Origin: Cordia subcordata
Lineage: Eukaryota > Streptophyta > Magnoliopsida > Boraginales > Cordiaceae
Direction of reading: 5' to 3'
Length of the DNA stretch: 64,000 nucleotides
Assembly: GCA_028554755.1 (NCBI GenBank)
Contig: JAPTOF010000003.1
Location: forward strand, 4,568,501-4,632,500
Below are positions 35,236 to 50,300 of the stretch, piece by piece (position 1 is the stretch's first letter; each line of letters starts with the position of its first letter). The translations under genes were made by a program, and so were the position numbers. Below the pieces are notes generated by a model. It was not told the origin of the DNA, searched no databases, and saw only the letters and a list, made by a program, of their open reading frames with translations.

Positions 35236-36312
35236 TCATTTCAAATTTTCAAAAGCCTTAAGAGGATCGTTTGGATTAATTTCAGAAAAGAGCTGGAGAT
35301 CCACCGGCATGGTTTCAGGACTTAAAACCTTCTTTCTCAAGCCTCCCGATCACCTCCTTGAACACAACCCTGTTGCCACCCTACGTGAGGTGTAATCCAT
35401 CACTGCAATTCGTGGGCACAAATTATGTTAATATGGTCAATCGTGATTAAGCTTCACTGATTACTCTGTGCACATGAAAAACACCCAAATAACGAGACTA
35501 TTGATGTGTTTGTTATATGCCTATCTGAAATTTTAAATCTGAAAAGCATATAATTGATAAGCTATATGCAAAATTTTCGATTTAAGTACGTAACAGACAC
35601 AGCGTATATTAGTCAAAGAGAGCCACGAGGTGAGCAAAACACAAGAACCGGAAGCTAACGCTAAAAAGTAGTTTCCTTTTAGGTTTTCCACTGTTCCCTG
35701 TTCAACAAAATTTCGCACATTCAATGTATAAAAAGACAAGTAGCAACTGAAAGAGATTGTACTTAAAAATATAATAACGTACCAGACAAACCAAAGTTCC
35801 TCCCATGACAAATATAAATTTTCAGTTAATCACTACCTATCAACAGTCCAATGATTGGCTCGGTCTACTTTCACATTTATTATTGATACCACCACAATTA
35901 TGCACTTGTGCTTTTCCATAGTGACCCTTAATTGAGATTATTGCGGATAGTAAAACGTATATGCATCAATTAATTCAACCGTGAAGCCACATGTATGTAC
36001 GGGAAGGGAGGCAATTGAGCCCCTTAAGTTTTCCTTTTAAAAAAAAAAAGAAAGCAGTTTGAAAATTTATTTTAAAAAATAAAAAGTTTTGCCATAAATT
36101 AATTGCTCCTCTTTTGTCACTCTCTATGAGAATAACAGATTGGAAAAGGTTAAAAGTTCGTACATCACCATGAACAACTGATGTAACAAATAACCAAAGC
36201 TGTGATTTTTTCGAGCAAAAAAGAGAAATGTTGCAGTGGAATTGTAAAGAAAAGGGTGATGAAAATGACAAGGCACTCCATACATGCAACACTTTTATGG
36301 GGAAGCAGAGAC

Positions 36313-36852
36313 TAGAAGTGTATATGATTTGATTTGGTTTGCTTTTGACCATATCTCAAACCAAATCAAAATCAGTTGATTTATATTTGAAAAAAACTAA
36401 TTGATTTCCTTATCATGTATACAACCATACTAAACTAACATAGATATGTTGGTTTGATTTGGTTTGATTTTCGATTTTTTCTTTAAAAAAATTAAAAAAC
36501 TCAAATTTCATAATAAATTATATAAAAAAAATCAATTTACTATTCGTATAACAAGTTTAATGTTATAGGATTTTACCACTAAGACAAAACACAAGAATAG
36601 CTATGCTTTGTAGTTAAAGTTTGAAAATATAGTCTTGAAGTTAAGAGTTGAAATCCTAAACTATATAAAATTTGGAATGAATATATGCATAAACTAAGGG
36701 AAAAAAATAGTTCGGTTTGGTCTGATATCCAAACCAAACCAGTTGGTTTTTATTGAAAAGTAATTAGGTGGTTTAAAAAAATCAAATTAACCCTAACTTT
36801 TCAGTTGGTTTAGATTAGTTTAGTCTATTTAATCAACTCTTATTCACCCCTA
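36313..36852. mobile_element. hAT-type MITE
   Basis: Termini TAGAAGTGTATATGATTTG and, at the right end, AATAAGAG-complement ending CACCCCTA; TAGRRGTG is shared with the hAT copy at 10525. Flanks GCAGAGAC (36305-36312) and GCAGGGAC (36853-36860) are an 8-bp duplication with one mismatch. The interior has repeated GGTTTGATTTGGTTTGATTT and its complement. Confidence 0.75.
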
Positions 36853-37591
36853 GCAGGGACTAATAATAATCAAGTCACCAACAAATAGCAAGAAATGGGT
36901 CTCGTTCCCTGACACTTTGTTTGGTACGATCTCTCAAATTTTAGGTGTATCTGCCCCCGGGCCAGTAAGCCCAATAGAACAGGCAAAGCACCTCAAGCTC
37001 CCCTCTACATCTCATTACTATTTTTACCACTAGTCTACTCATTCTTGGCTTTTTCCTAAAGTTGTTTTTTCTCTAACATGATTCCCTCTCATTGTGCGAT
37101 GAAAGCCAAACTTGAATTTCCAAAGTATTCCTTTATATTTTTCATTATTACAACCGTAATTCACTTTGCCTTTTTACTATATGTCACTTGGCCCATGTTA
37201 ATTTTAATTTCTGATGTTCTATAATCGCATGAGATATAATATATATGATCATTATTTAAACCAATGACTTTGAGCCGCTAAAAACTTATCTTAGGTCTAT
37301 AATACCATTCTTGCTTGGACGCTCTTGGTTTTAAGGCTTTGAGCCTAACGAATTTTAATCCTAGCAAATTTTAGTACGTAATATGCTTGAATTTTTTTTT
37401 ATTAATTTTGATCTTTGCGTCTATCTGTCCATGACGAAAAGCTAGTAGACTTTCTCCAATAAGCTCCTATTTGACCCCATCTTAATTTTAGGATGGGAAA
37501 AAGGGGAAATAAGTTATGCAGTCTCCTTATCTTATAAATTAGGATCCTCTCATATTATTAATTTTTTTTTAACATTAATATAAGAGATTTA

Positions 37592-37995
37592 GAGTTTGTT
37601 TGGCCCAACTTTTTGAGACTCAAAAGTGTTTTTTATGAGTCTAAAAGTTAAAATTGATATATTTTACCCATTTTTAAAAGAGCTTTTACATAAAAGTTAA
37701 AACTGAAAAAAGTTGAAAAATCAGAAGTTCCAAATTAGAGCTTTTTGGAAAAGGCTTTTGAAACGCTATTTTTATGTTATGTCAAAAATTATTTTTCTTC
37801 ATTTTTTTTCAAAAAAGCTATTTTATATTTTTTGAAAAGTCCAATATTAACTTTAAAATAACTGAAAGCTCAACTTCTAAAATACAGAGCCAAATAATCA
37901 ACTGCTTTTATTCAACAACACTTTTACCCAAAGGTCTACTGCTAAAAACTCTACAACTTAACAGCTGAAATCACACAATTAGGCCAAACAGAGCC
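37592..37995. mobile_element. Family 2 Harbinger-type MITE (uninterrupted copy)
   Basis: Starts GAGTTTGTTTGGCCCAAC and ends TAGGCCAAACAGAGCC (imperfect inverted repeats), flanked by TTA on both sides (37589-37591, 37996-37998). 404 bp, no coding potential. It serves as reference for the split copy at 13719-14776. Confidence 0.78.
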
Positions 37996-38304
37996 TTAGA
38001 CATTCATATGTAAAACATATCATGTCAGCCATTCATAAAATTCAAATCTCACGACAATCAAATATATAATATGATCACATATAATAAATCTTCGTAGATA
38101 AATTAATATGATCAAAGACCCAGTGAATTATAAAAGAAAGAAAAAAAAATGCATTGGGCCTGCGAGATCTTTCACGTTCTAGGCCCCCGTGCAGACGTCG
38201 TGAGTTGGCACAACTTAGAGAACGGGGTCATGCTGATCTATACTATATAGCCTTCACCTTTTTCAACGACTACGAACCCCCAGCTATGAGTCTGATTTAA
38301 TTTA

Positions 38305-39672
38305 GGGTAAAAAGCTCCAAGCGCCCTTGTGTTTTATCGAAAGTGTACCAAATATTCCTGTATTTTTAAAACTCTCTCATAACCCCTTGTGATTTCTAAA
38401 ACAAAGCGGCACACTCCCTTCCGTTAAAAATTATGTTACTTTTAACGGTGAGTGTGTTATACTCATCAAATTGCAACTTGGCTTCTTCTTTTGGAAGGAC
38501 AAACTTGCTTTCTGCCAAAAACACCTGTTTCTTTTCATTTTTTTTTTCCTGTCAAAATTTGAGATAATTTTATTCAACATAAACAGTTCAAGATACAATA
38601 AAATCCATACATCCTAAGCAATCAAAGACATCATATCATGTGAAACTGACTTTACAACAAAATTCAAACTTCGCCCAGCAATTACATGACTAAACCCATC
38701 TCAACAGGCATATCCCAAACTTGCAATCTTAGTCAACACATCACAAGAAGCATCAATCATGATCTTCAACTCCCTTGTTCTGGCTGGTAACAATTCTCAT
38801 TATCACAAATCACAAGCTGAGAATTTTGATTTTGTAGAAGTCAATTAAGTTGGATGCATTTTAACCAACTAAACAACAAATGAGTTCGCATTTTATTTTG
38901 TTATGGGACGTATTTCTAACAAAAAAAAAATTAAAAAATCAACCTCCACTGCTACAACCCATCACAACCACCAACTCTACCACCACCCCCCTTGTCAGAG
39001 CTACCATCTTTGCCACCATTAGATTAGAACTCTCACCACTTTCCATCTCTGCCACCATTAAACCAAAACACTTATCATATTTGCCACTATTACACCACAC
39101 ACACTCACCATCTCTACCACCATTAAACTCATTTATACACACCACACACACCTCCTGCCCTCACACGCACAACTAAGACACACCACAGCAACAAAAATCT
39201 TTAGAGAGGAAAAGCTTTAAATATCAAAGAGATGAAGCACATACCCCTGAACACGCTACTCACGCACACTACAAATAATGTGTTCGGTTTGCTGGGGTTG
39301 GGGGTGGGGACTTAGGTGGGTCAATGGGTAGAGAGGGAGGTTTTGGTTTGGGGTTAGTTAGTAGAGAAAGGGGATAGTGTTGCCCTCGATGGGGATGGGA
39401 TTTTGGAATTTTGGTTTGGGTGGGAAGAGTGGAAGGAGGGTGGGGCTGGGGGAGGACGAAGCGATAATGGTTTAGAAAAGAGGAAAAAGAAATGCTTAAA
39501 AAAGCAAGGGTATCTTTTAAATATTTTTGTTCATGTTTTTGACAGAAAGTTAGGATTGGGGCATGTTAGATTAGTTTCAGAAACCACAAGGGAATTATCA
39601 GAGAGTTTTAAAAACACAGGAGTATTAGATATACTTTCGATAAAACACAAGGGGGTCTGGAGCTTTTTACCC
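38305..39672. mobile_element. Mutator-like element (MULE) with ~100-bp TIRs and perfect 9-bp TSD
   Basis: The left arm begins GGGTAAAAAGCTCCAAGCGC and the right arm ends GGTCTGGAGCTTTTTACCC. Pairing continues about 100 bp (TGTGTTTTATCGAAAGT with ACTTTCGATAAAACACA; TTTTTAAAACTCTCT with AGAGAGTTTTAAAAA). TTTAATTTA flanks both sides exactly (38296-38304, 39673-39681), the 9-bp target duplication of Mutator elements. The 1368-bp element lacks a transposase. Its interior has a CAC/ACC-rich stretch (38960-39175) and a G/T-rich stretch (39290-39440) that could be captured host DNA. It sits in intron 2 of the GDSL pseudogene, about 100 bp past exon 2. Confidence 0.88.
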
Positions 39673-39692
39673 TTTAATTTACACAGTGATTT

Positions 39693-39696
<4 letters not shown>

Positions 39697-39727
<31 letters not shown>
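39697..39727. repeat. (AT)n microsatellite
   Basis: Uninterrupted alternating AT of about 30 bp just outside the MULE target site. Confidence 0.85.
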
Positions 39728-39732
<5 letters not shown>

Positions 39733-40219
39733 TATTCTAGCTTTGCATTTGCATGTTTGGGGTGGGTAATAGATACCTTAAGAAAGGAGACAATTGCACG
39801 AAGATTCTGCTTGTACTCATCAAGAAGCATGTGCTGGAAGGCGCTGTATCTATCAGGGAGAGAAGCATCATTTGTTCCGAAGAACACCGTCACCGCTAGC
39901 GGTGGTGCACCACCACCATCAACACCATTCTCCGATGGAAACACCATGTTCAGTATCTTCAAAGCCCGTCTTGTGTTGTATCCACTATACCCCCTCAGCA
40001 CCACATCAGCCTACACCATACAATATAAATTTCACTAGCAAGAAATACAAAAGTATATGTGTGTCTGCGTGTGTTTTTACATGTGTATACGAAGATTATG
40101 GAAGAGATATATAAGCTTACCGTGAGAGAGAAATGATTGGTAAGAGAAGCACCCCAGCCGCCATAATCGAAGGACATCTCAGTAATGGAATCACCAAAAA
40201 GATAAATCTTTGGTCTCAT

Positions 40220-41152
40220 TTTTTTTTCTTTTTTAATGCTTCAAGAAACTTCCGCAAGCAGCAAGATATCCAGTGGGGTAATCTATACTATATAACTAGT
40301 GTGACAGTTGTACAATGCATAAGGAACGACATATCTGATTGGATATATTAAAACAATAGAGTTTTTGCATTTTATTAAATAGTTATTGAAACAATTATAT
40401 AATATAGAATTAATAAAATAATTATTGATATATATATATATATATTTGTATATATATAAAGAAGGCATAATATTAATTAAATTAAAATATTTAATAAAGG
40501 AATAAAACTAAATAAATGATGGAAAATAAAAAAATGACCTAAAAATGAGCATATTAAATTCATAAGTAATTATGAAAAGCTTGTCATACAGAGCGTCACT
40601 TGGTAGTACGAAATTACCGCTTATTTTGTTTTATACTATAGTATAGATAAAGCAAAATAAGTTGTAATTTTGTGCTGTCAAGTGGCGCACTATATGACAA
40701 TCTTTCTATAATTATTTATCAACTAAATAAGCCTATTTTTAGGTCATATTTTGTTTTTTATTATTTAATTAGTTCCATTCCTATATTAAACATTTTAATT
40801 TAATTAATATTATGTCATTTCTTAATATATTATCATTGTTTTATTAATTCTACATATATAATTGTTTTAATAATTATTTAATAAGATGTAAAAATTCTAT
40901 AATTTTAATAAATTCAATCACAAATGTCACTTTCCGTGTATCGCATGGGTGTCACACTAGTAAAATGATAAAAACCAAATAACCAACTGCGACTTATCAG
41001 TAAATACGAACATGTATCGTGGACAAAATTGGCAATCCATAATAAAAGAAACTACCTATTCCACACGTCCGCGAGATCTTCGAACCAACGGCTGAGATCA
41101 CCCCAACACAAGGAAGCTTCTGATTGGCTCCTACATTAAGTCCTCGAACCTC
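40220..41152. other. Intergenic, AT-rich; start of BiP promoter
   Basis: Between the divergent GDSL pseudogene and BiP. At about 40500-40860 there is a long imperfect inverted repeat: ATTAATTAAATTAAAATATTTA ... AAAAATGAGCATATTAAATT with TAAATATTTTAATTTAATTA-like DNA on the other side (about 40785-40815), and GAAAGCTTGTCATACAG facing TATATGACAATCTTTC. This may be a further MITE of roughly 400-500 bp. No gene. Confidence 0.4.
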
Positions 41153-41164
41153 ATTGGTCCACGT
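41153..41164 (+). promoter_or_regulatory. ERSE-II endoplasmic reticulum stress element (BiP promoter)
   Basis: ATTGGTCCACGT is an exact match to ERSE-II (ATTGG-N-CCACG), and continues as CCACGTCATC, which includes the CCACGTCA type of plant unfolded-protein-response motif. It lies about 90 bp upstream of the TATA box. In plants such elements are bound by bZIP28/bZIP60 with NF-Y. Confidence 0.88.
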
Positions 41165-41243
41165 CATCAACAGTGACAACGCAAAATTCAGAAGCTTCAA
41201 ACACTATAACTAACTTCTCCAGCAACCTCGCTTATCAAGCAGC

Positions 41244-41250
41244 TATATAA
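41244..41250 (+). promoter_or_regulatory. TATA box of BiP
   Basis: TATATAA in a GC-richer setting (CAGCTATATAAACCCC), 95 bp upstream of the ATG, giving a predicted leader of about 65 bases. Confidence 0.75.
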
Positions 41251-41344
41251 ACCCCTTGGCTTCATTTTTTTTTCATCTTGTAACGAAATAACGTTGTTAT
41301 TGTTAATTGTTCTGAAGCGGAGAGATAAGCAAAAGCTTTACGTG

Positions 41345-45350
<4,006 letters not shown>

Positions 45351-45735
45351 AAGAATGTAGTATTGAAATAGTCGTCGTTTTTTCTTACTAGAGCATTGGA
45401 CATTTAGGAGAGGGAACATGCTGATTTCTTGTGCGTGTATGCGTTGGCTTCTCTTTTCAGCATTTTTGGAGCCTGAATAAGATCTGGAAGACGAACCCGG
45501 ATAATAGAGTGAGGATAAGTTCTGGGTTTTATTCCCCGTCTTATTCATTTTTGAGATTACACAATATGTATAGACATCAGTCAAAACTCAAACGATAATA
45601 TATTTGTATTCAGAATATTTGTATTCTTTCAATTCGGGGTTTGATGTTCACTTTGTGGCAACTTTGTCTTCTAAATACGTTTCTGAAATCGTTTTCATTT
45701 CTGAAGTTTTTAAACTGAATATTCCTAGCGATTGA
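45351..45735. other. BiP 3'UTR region
   Basis: Downstream of the stop codon; no clear AATAAA, but AT-rich possible signals near 45590-45600. No gene on either strand. Confidence 0.45.
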
Positions 45736-46483
45736 GGGCTCGTTTAGATTGATTTTTTTTTAAAGTATCTTTTTTTTTAATTTTTGGAAAAGAAATATGC
45801 TTTTTTGAAAAGCTGATATTTTTAGCTTTTGAAATAAGTTGAATTTATTTGAAAAAAAAATTGTTTATTAAAAGGGTGTTTGCTTTGGCTTTTAAGTTGG
45901 TCAAACCTACTTAAAGTCTAATTTAAACTATTAGACGCGTTTGTTTTTAGTAAAAAAAAAAGTAATTTTCTTTTAAGTGATTTTCAACAAAAAATAAAAA
46001 GCTCACTACTCCCAATTTTTGCTTTTTATAGATTTAAGTACGTACAAGTTTAACCAAATTATTTACCATTTTAACGTTATCTTTATTACTAAAATATCTT
46101 TTTTATTTTGTATTTACCCTCGTATATTCTATTTTTATGTTTGTCGTAGTTATTTTAACAAATATAAGTTACTTTTTAACCACTCTAACCAAATATATAA
46201 ATATTTATTCTTTTTAAGTACAACTTTAATACAAACATATAATTACTCCAAGTCGAAAAAGAAAAAAAGGTCACTAGCCAAATGTACTTTAAATAGTTTT
46301 TTAGTTAGCCAATCCAAACATCCTATAAGAAGCTGAAATTTTTAGCTGAAAAAAAGTTGAATTTGAGTTTTTTTTCAGAGTTTTAATTTTTTTTAAGTCA
46401 ATCTAATTATCTATTGCAAAATGGGGTAGTTTTTAGGAAAAAAGTATTTTCAATGAAAAAAGGCTAATTCAAACTAGCCTTGA
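45736..46483. mobile_element. Nested Harbinger-type MITEs
   Basis: The outer copy starts GGGCTCGTTTAGATTGATT and ends AAAGGCTAATTCAAACTAGCC. It is interrupted at about 45875-46325 by a second element starting GGGTGTTTGCTTTGGCTTTT and ending AGTTAGCCAATCCAAACATCC. The outer interior (AAGCTGAAATTTTTAGCTG ... TTTTTTTCAGAGTTTTAATT) resumes afterwards. A further degraded copy follows at about 46540-46645. Confidence 0.6.
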
Positions 46484-47331
46484 GACGATACAATTTCTTT
46501 TGACATAGATGATCACTCTGATGCTTAAGTTAAGACTTCTTTAGATTAACTTTTTCAAAATTACTTCTTTTTAGAACTTTTGAAAAAAATAATTTAAAAA
46601 AAAAGTTTAAAAATTATGAATCTAAAAAAATCCAATCCAAATTGGCCATTCATAGTGAAAGTTTACCAGGGAAACATGGAGAAGCTGAGATAATTACTTG
46701 CTCGGGAAATGGATGAGGATTCAGAATTATCTTTCCTCTTGCTTACTGTTACGAATCGCAACTTTTTCACTCTCTGTCATATTAAATATAAGAAAGCATT
46801 TGAGAGCAACATATTCTAATTCAAATGAATCCCGGCATTAAGGACTTGTTTGTATTGATTTATGACTTCTAAAGAAAATGCTTTTTTAAAAAAATAAAGT
46901 TTCTGATTTCTTAAAAAATAATAAATTTGAGCTTTTCAAAGTGTTTCAATTCTTTTTAAGAAGACACTTGTTCTACAACGTGCGCAGGGCCCCCCTGAGA
47001 TCATACAAAATGAAGCCATTTAATTCAACCAAAAACCCGATTACAACCATGCCACCATTTCCTATTTGAAAACTTAAAAAGCTCTCCACAAGTCTTGACA
47101 GAAACCAATAAAAATATTTACAGCCAACAAAAACCACTGGCTTTGTATGGACGAAAGATCTTGCATGCTGAGTAAAGATGCGTGTGGGGGTATTAAAACC
47201 CTCGAGACATTGAGAAGTATAAAGCGAATAGCTGTTTATAACACTTAAGTGGTAAAGAACTCGTCAATTTCCCCGTGTTAGTGCTCAGTGACACAATCTT
47301 GCAATTAGTAGGGAACGTGAATGAGTAGGTG
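46484..47331. other. Intergenic and ACBP 3' region
   Basis: Degraded MITE fragments (about 46540-46645 and 46850-46970), then the likely 3'UTR of the acyl-CoA-binding protein gene on the minus strand. No gene. Confidence 0.4.
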
Positions 47332-50300
47332 TCAATCTTGAGCCGCATGCTGCATCCAAGGCCAGCTCAATTCACAAAGATCGCTGGGAGTATTACCGTC
47401 ATTGTCCTTTATCTCCGTGTCAGAATTGTGCTTCACGAGGAATTCGGCAATGGCTGCTCTCTCGCAGACAGCAGCATAATGCAAAGGTGTTTGACCTTCA
47501 CTATCCTGCCAACAAGAGCAATGAAAGTCGAGTAAATTTGCTATGTCGAGGAAAGATAGTAGAGGAACTACTGATGAACAGATTCTTCACTTTAATCTGC
47601 AGAATTGAAGCACTCATAAGATAAGCAGAAAAAAGTGATTGAAAGATATCATTAGACTCTCACAAAGGTATAAGAAAAGAAAAGCCTCAAGAAGAAGCAT
47701 TATGTGCTCCTGCTTGCAGCAGGTCCAGTGTGAACCATACTAAACATTAAGTCCACAGATTGACTTATAGTAATGAATTTTATTAATACGGATATGAATA
47801 AATTCACTTAATATGCAAGGAGTAAATAGATTCTGCACTTAATACACAACGTAATACCAATTCTGCAAGTCCTTGCAATTACTCTCCACCCACTGGAGAC
47901 AGTTACCACTTACCAGCAAATAATGACAATTAAGATTTCAGTCTGTCTTATGAAGGCAATGCTGTTTGTCCTCCTCCTGGCAGGAAAGGTTCTCCCTCTC
48001 CCCTTCGGGTTCTTTCAATTATATTTTCCTAAATTTTGCGGTAGGGTGGGGGTAGGGGTGGGGGTGGGTGTGGGGGTGGGCTGAATGGATCCTTGACAGT
48101 TCCAGATGTTTATGGGGTGGGGATGGGCTGAATGGATCCTTGACAGTTCCCGATGTTTATTTTCTCACTTTTGTCAGGCGGCAAGAAGTGCTAATTATGT
48201 CTTCCACAGAAATTTCATAGAACACTGCATCTGTGGAAATGGGAATTCTGGACTGGTCCTTTTGAATTATTTAGGAGCTGAAAACAGTTATAATCTTCAC
48301 AAAATGAGACTAATCCAAGGGACTTAGGGCCTATTTGGATTGGCTTTTTTTCAGGAAAAAGTACTTTTTTTTTCCTGAAAAAATTACACTAAATTTGTAA
48401 TAATTATTTGATTTGATTTCCAAAAAAGCTGAAATTTTGAAAAAAGCTCAAATACAGCTTTTTTCAGAAGCCAAAATTTTCAGCTTCTCAAAAAAAAGCT
48501 GTCTTTCAAAAGCTGTGAAAAAAAGTACTTTTGAAAAAAGCCAATCCAAACGAGCCCTTATTTTCCTACCTGAGCATTCACATCAGAGTTCTTGCTTAGA
48601 AGCAATTCTACAATATCCAGATGGCCTCTATCAACAGCCCAGTGTAATGGGGTCCGTCCCTCACTATCTGCAATCATTTGAAAGAAATTGTTTCAGAACG
48701 ACAAGTCTCATTAGCCTCAAAGGTATGAGCGTGAAATCAAATGCCCTCTTGCTGGTTTGTTCTTGGACACTGTTAAAAGTCAATTCAGAACGCATGAAAT
48801 TTGCAATCTACTTCCCAAACATAATGAACATCAAAAAGATATGGTCTGCCACACCCATGAGCCGTCATTTCATCGCACAAAAGACAAAGACAAGGTTTTT
48901 TCTTCACATTCAAAGGCTTTCACAGATAAAGGATGATAAAACAGGAATCGGCTTTATCAAGAGGTTCAATGTAAAGGTTTAAGCCACAGCAGAAATACTA
49001 GGACATCTAAGAGCAACAAAATCAAGGATTATCAAGCAACTAACCCTTCAGTTTCACTGAAACACCACTATCAAGGCATTTAAGCATGTTTTCCTTATCT
49101 CCTTCTCGTGCAAAAGCATGAATAGCATCCATTTGTCTGCAAGGGAAACAATGCTGCTTAACTAACCAGCAATATCAACTAATAACAATTTTTTAATCCT
49201 ACCAAACTCAATATGCTTTTTGAGTATGAAGTTCGATTTTATCTGAACCCAAAAGATAGATGCCAATTTTCATACTTCCAGTAAATTATTGTCATCTAGG
49301 AAAGAAAAAGGAACATGCAAAGCAGAATACTGGCAAAATGGAAACACAGCAACCCAGGCAACAAGGACCCAGATTATTCAAAAGTAACTAAATGATTACA
49401 TGGAAAAAAAGATCTCACCTGAATTCAACCATAAGAATAAAAAACATTCACAATGATTCTCCAGTGAAGAGTGAAAGCAAGAAATTAACCATATATTACT
49501 CACAATCAAATGAAAGAGACTGGAAAGAGAGGGGAAGATAAGAACAATTTGTTTCTTTAGAACTTTTAAGGGCCTATTTGGATTGACTTTTTTTCAGGAA
49601 AAAACACTTTTTTTTCCTGAAAAAGTTATATTACTTTTGCAATAACTACTTGATTTTTAGTTTTAAAAAAATCTGAAACTCTGAAAAAAGCTCAAACACA
49701 ATTTTTTTTAGAAGCCAGAATTTTCAACTTTCTAAAAAAAGCTGCTTTTCAAAGTTATTAAAAAAAACGCTTTTCAAAAAAGCCAATCCAAACGAGCCCC
49801 AAGTTTAGAAGAATATGTATATGCCATGTCTCTCTGCACACACACATTTGCATATATATAGCTATGCACCCCCCATTTCCTTCTCATCCCTATTCTTTTA
49901 TGTTTTCTACAAACACGTCCTCTTTTAGTTGTTGGCTCGTCTCTTTTCTTAACTTCCCCTGAGGGATCAACACATCAAACTGTTGTATGATTCCCTAATG
50001 GAAGGATACAGAGATAGATGTTCCACAGGAAAATATAATGACATATATGGACAGATGAGACTATGCCCTTCACAAAGTCAAAGGACCATGTGAGGTGGAA
50101 ATCTCACGCTTTTATGTAAATCAAAATTCTTACAACTCGTTCCCAGCTTCCTCTTCAAAATCAAATGTGCTGAAAACAGGTCCCATAGGTCCTTTAGAAT
50201 CCTTACTTGAGGCTTCCTTACTCCCTTCACCTTTCTTCTGCTGTTATCACAACAATGGTAATAAGGAGTTGAAAGAGAAGAAGAATGACAAAAGAATTAA

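Larger units (their letters stand above)
35236..40219 (-). pseudogene. SGNH/GDSL esterase (At5g45920-like), broken
   Basis: Exon 1 40121-40219 (MRPKIYLFGDSITEMSF, GGWGASL) carries the GDS block with the catalytic Ser. Exon 2 39777-40010 (ADVVLRGYSGYNTRRAL, AVTVFFGTNDA, EYKQNLRAIVSFLK) carries the G-x-N-D block; both have good splice sites and an open frame. The last exon, about 35236-35402, keeps the D-G-L-H block (catalytic Asp and His) and the tail MPVDLQLFSEINPNDPLKAF, but has an in-frame TAG after DGLHLT and a frameshift after RLEKEGFKS. The middle exon, which in the family codes the TPPPIDE and DLWSKMQ blocks, was not found in 35410-39776. That interval contains a MULE, a hAT element and a family 2 MITE. 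The family includes isoamyl-acetate-hydrolysing-type esterases. A former gene disabled by transposon insertion and loss of the centre is the simplest reading. Confidence 0.85.

Noticed and set aside
35533..35811. Minus-strand frame considered as the missing middle exon of the GDSL esterase
   Set aside because: Only a vague resemblance (FLALASGSCVLLTSW); the TPPPIDE and DLWSKMQ blocks are absent and the order is not supported.
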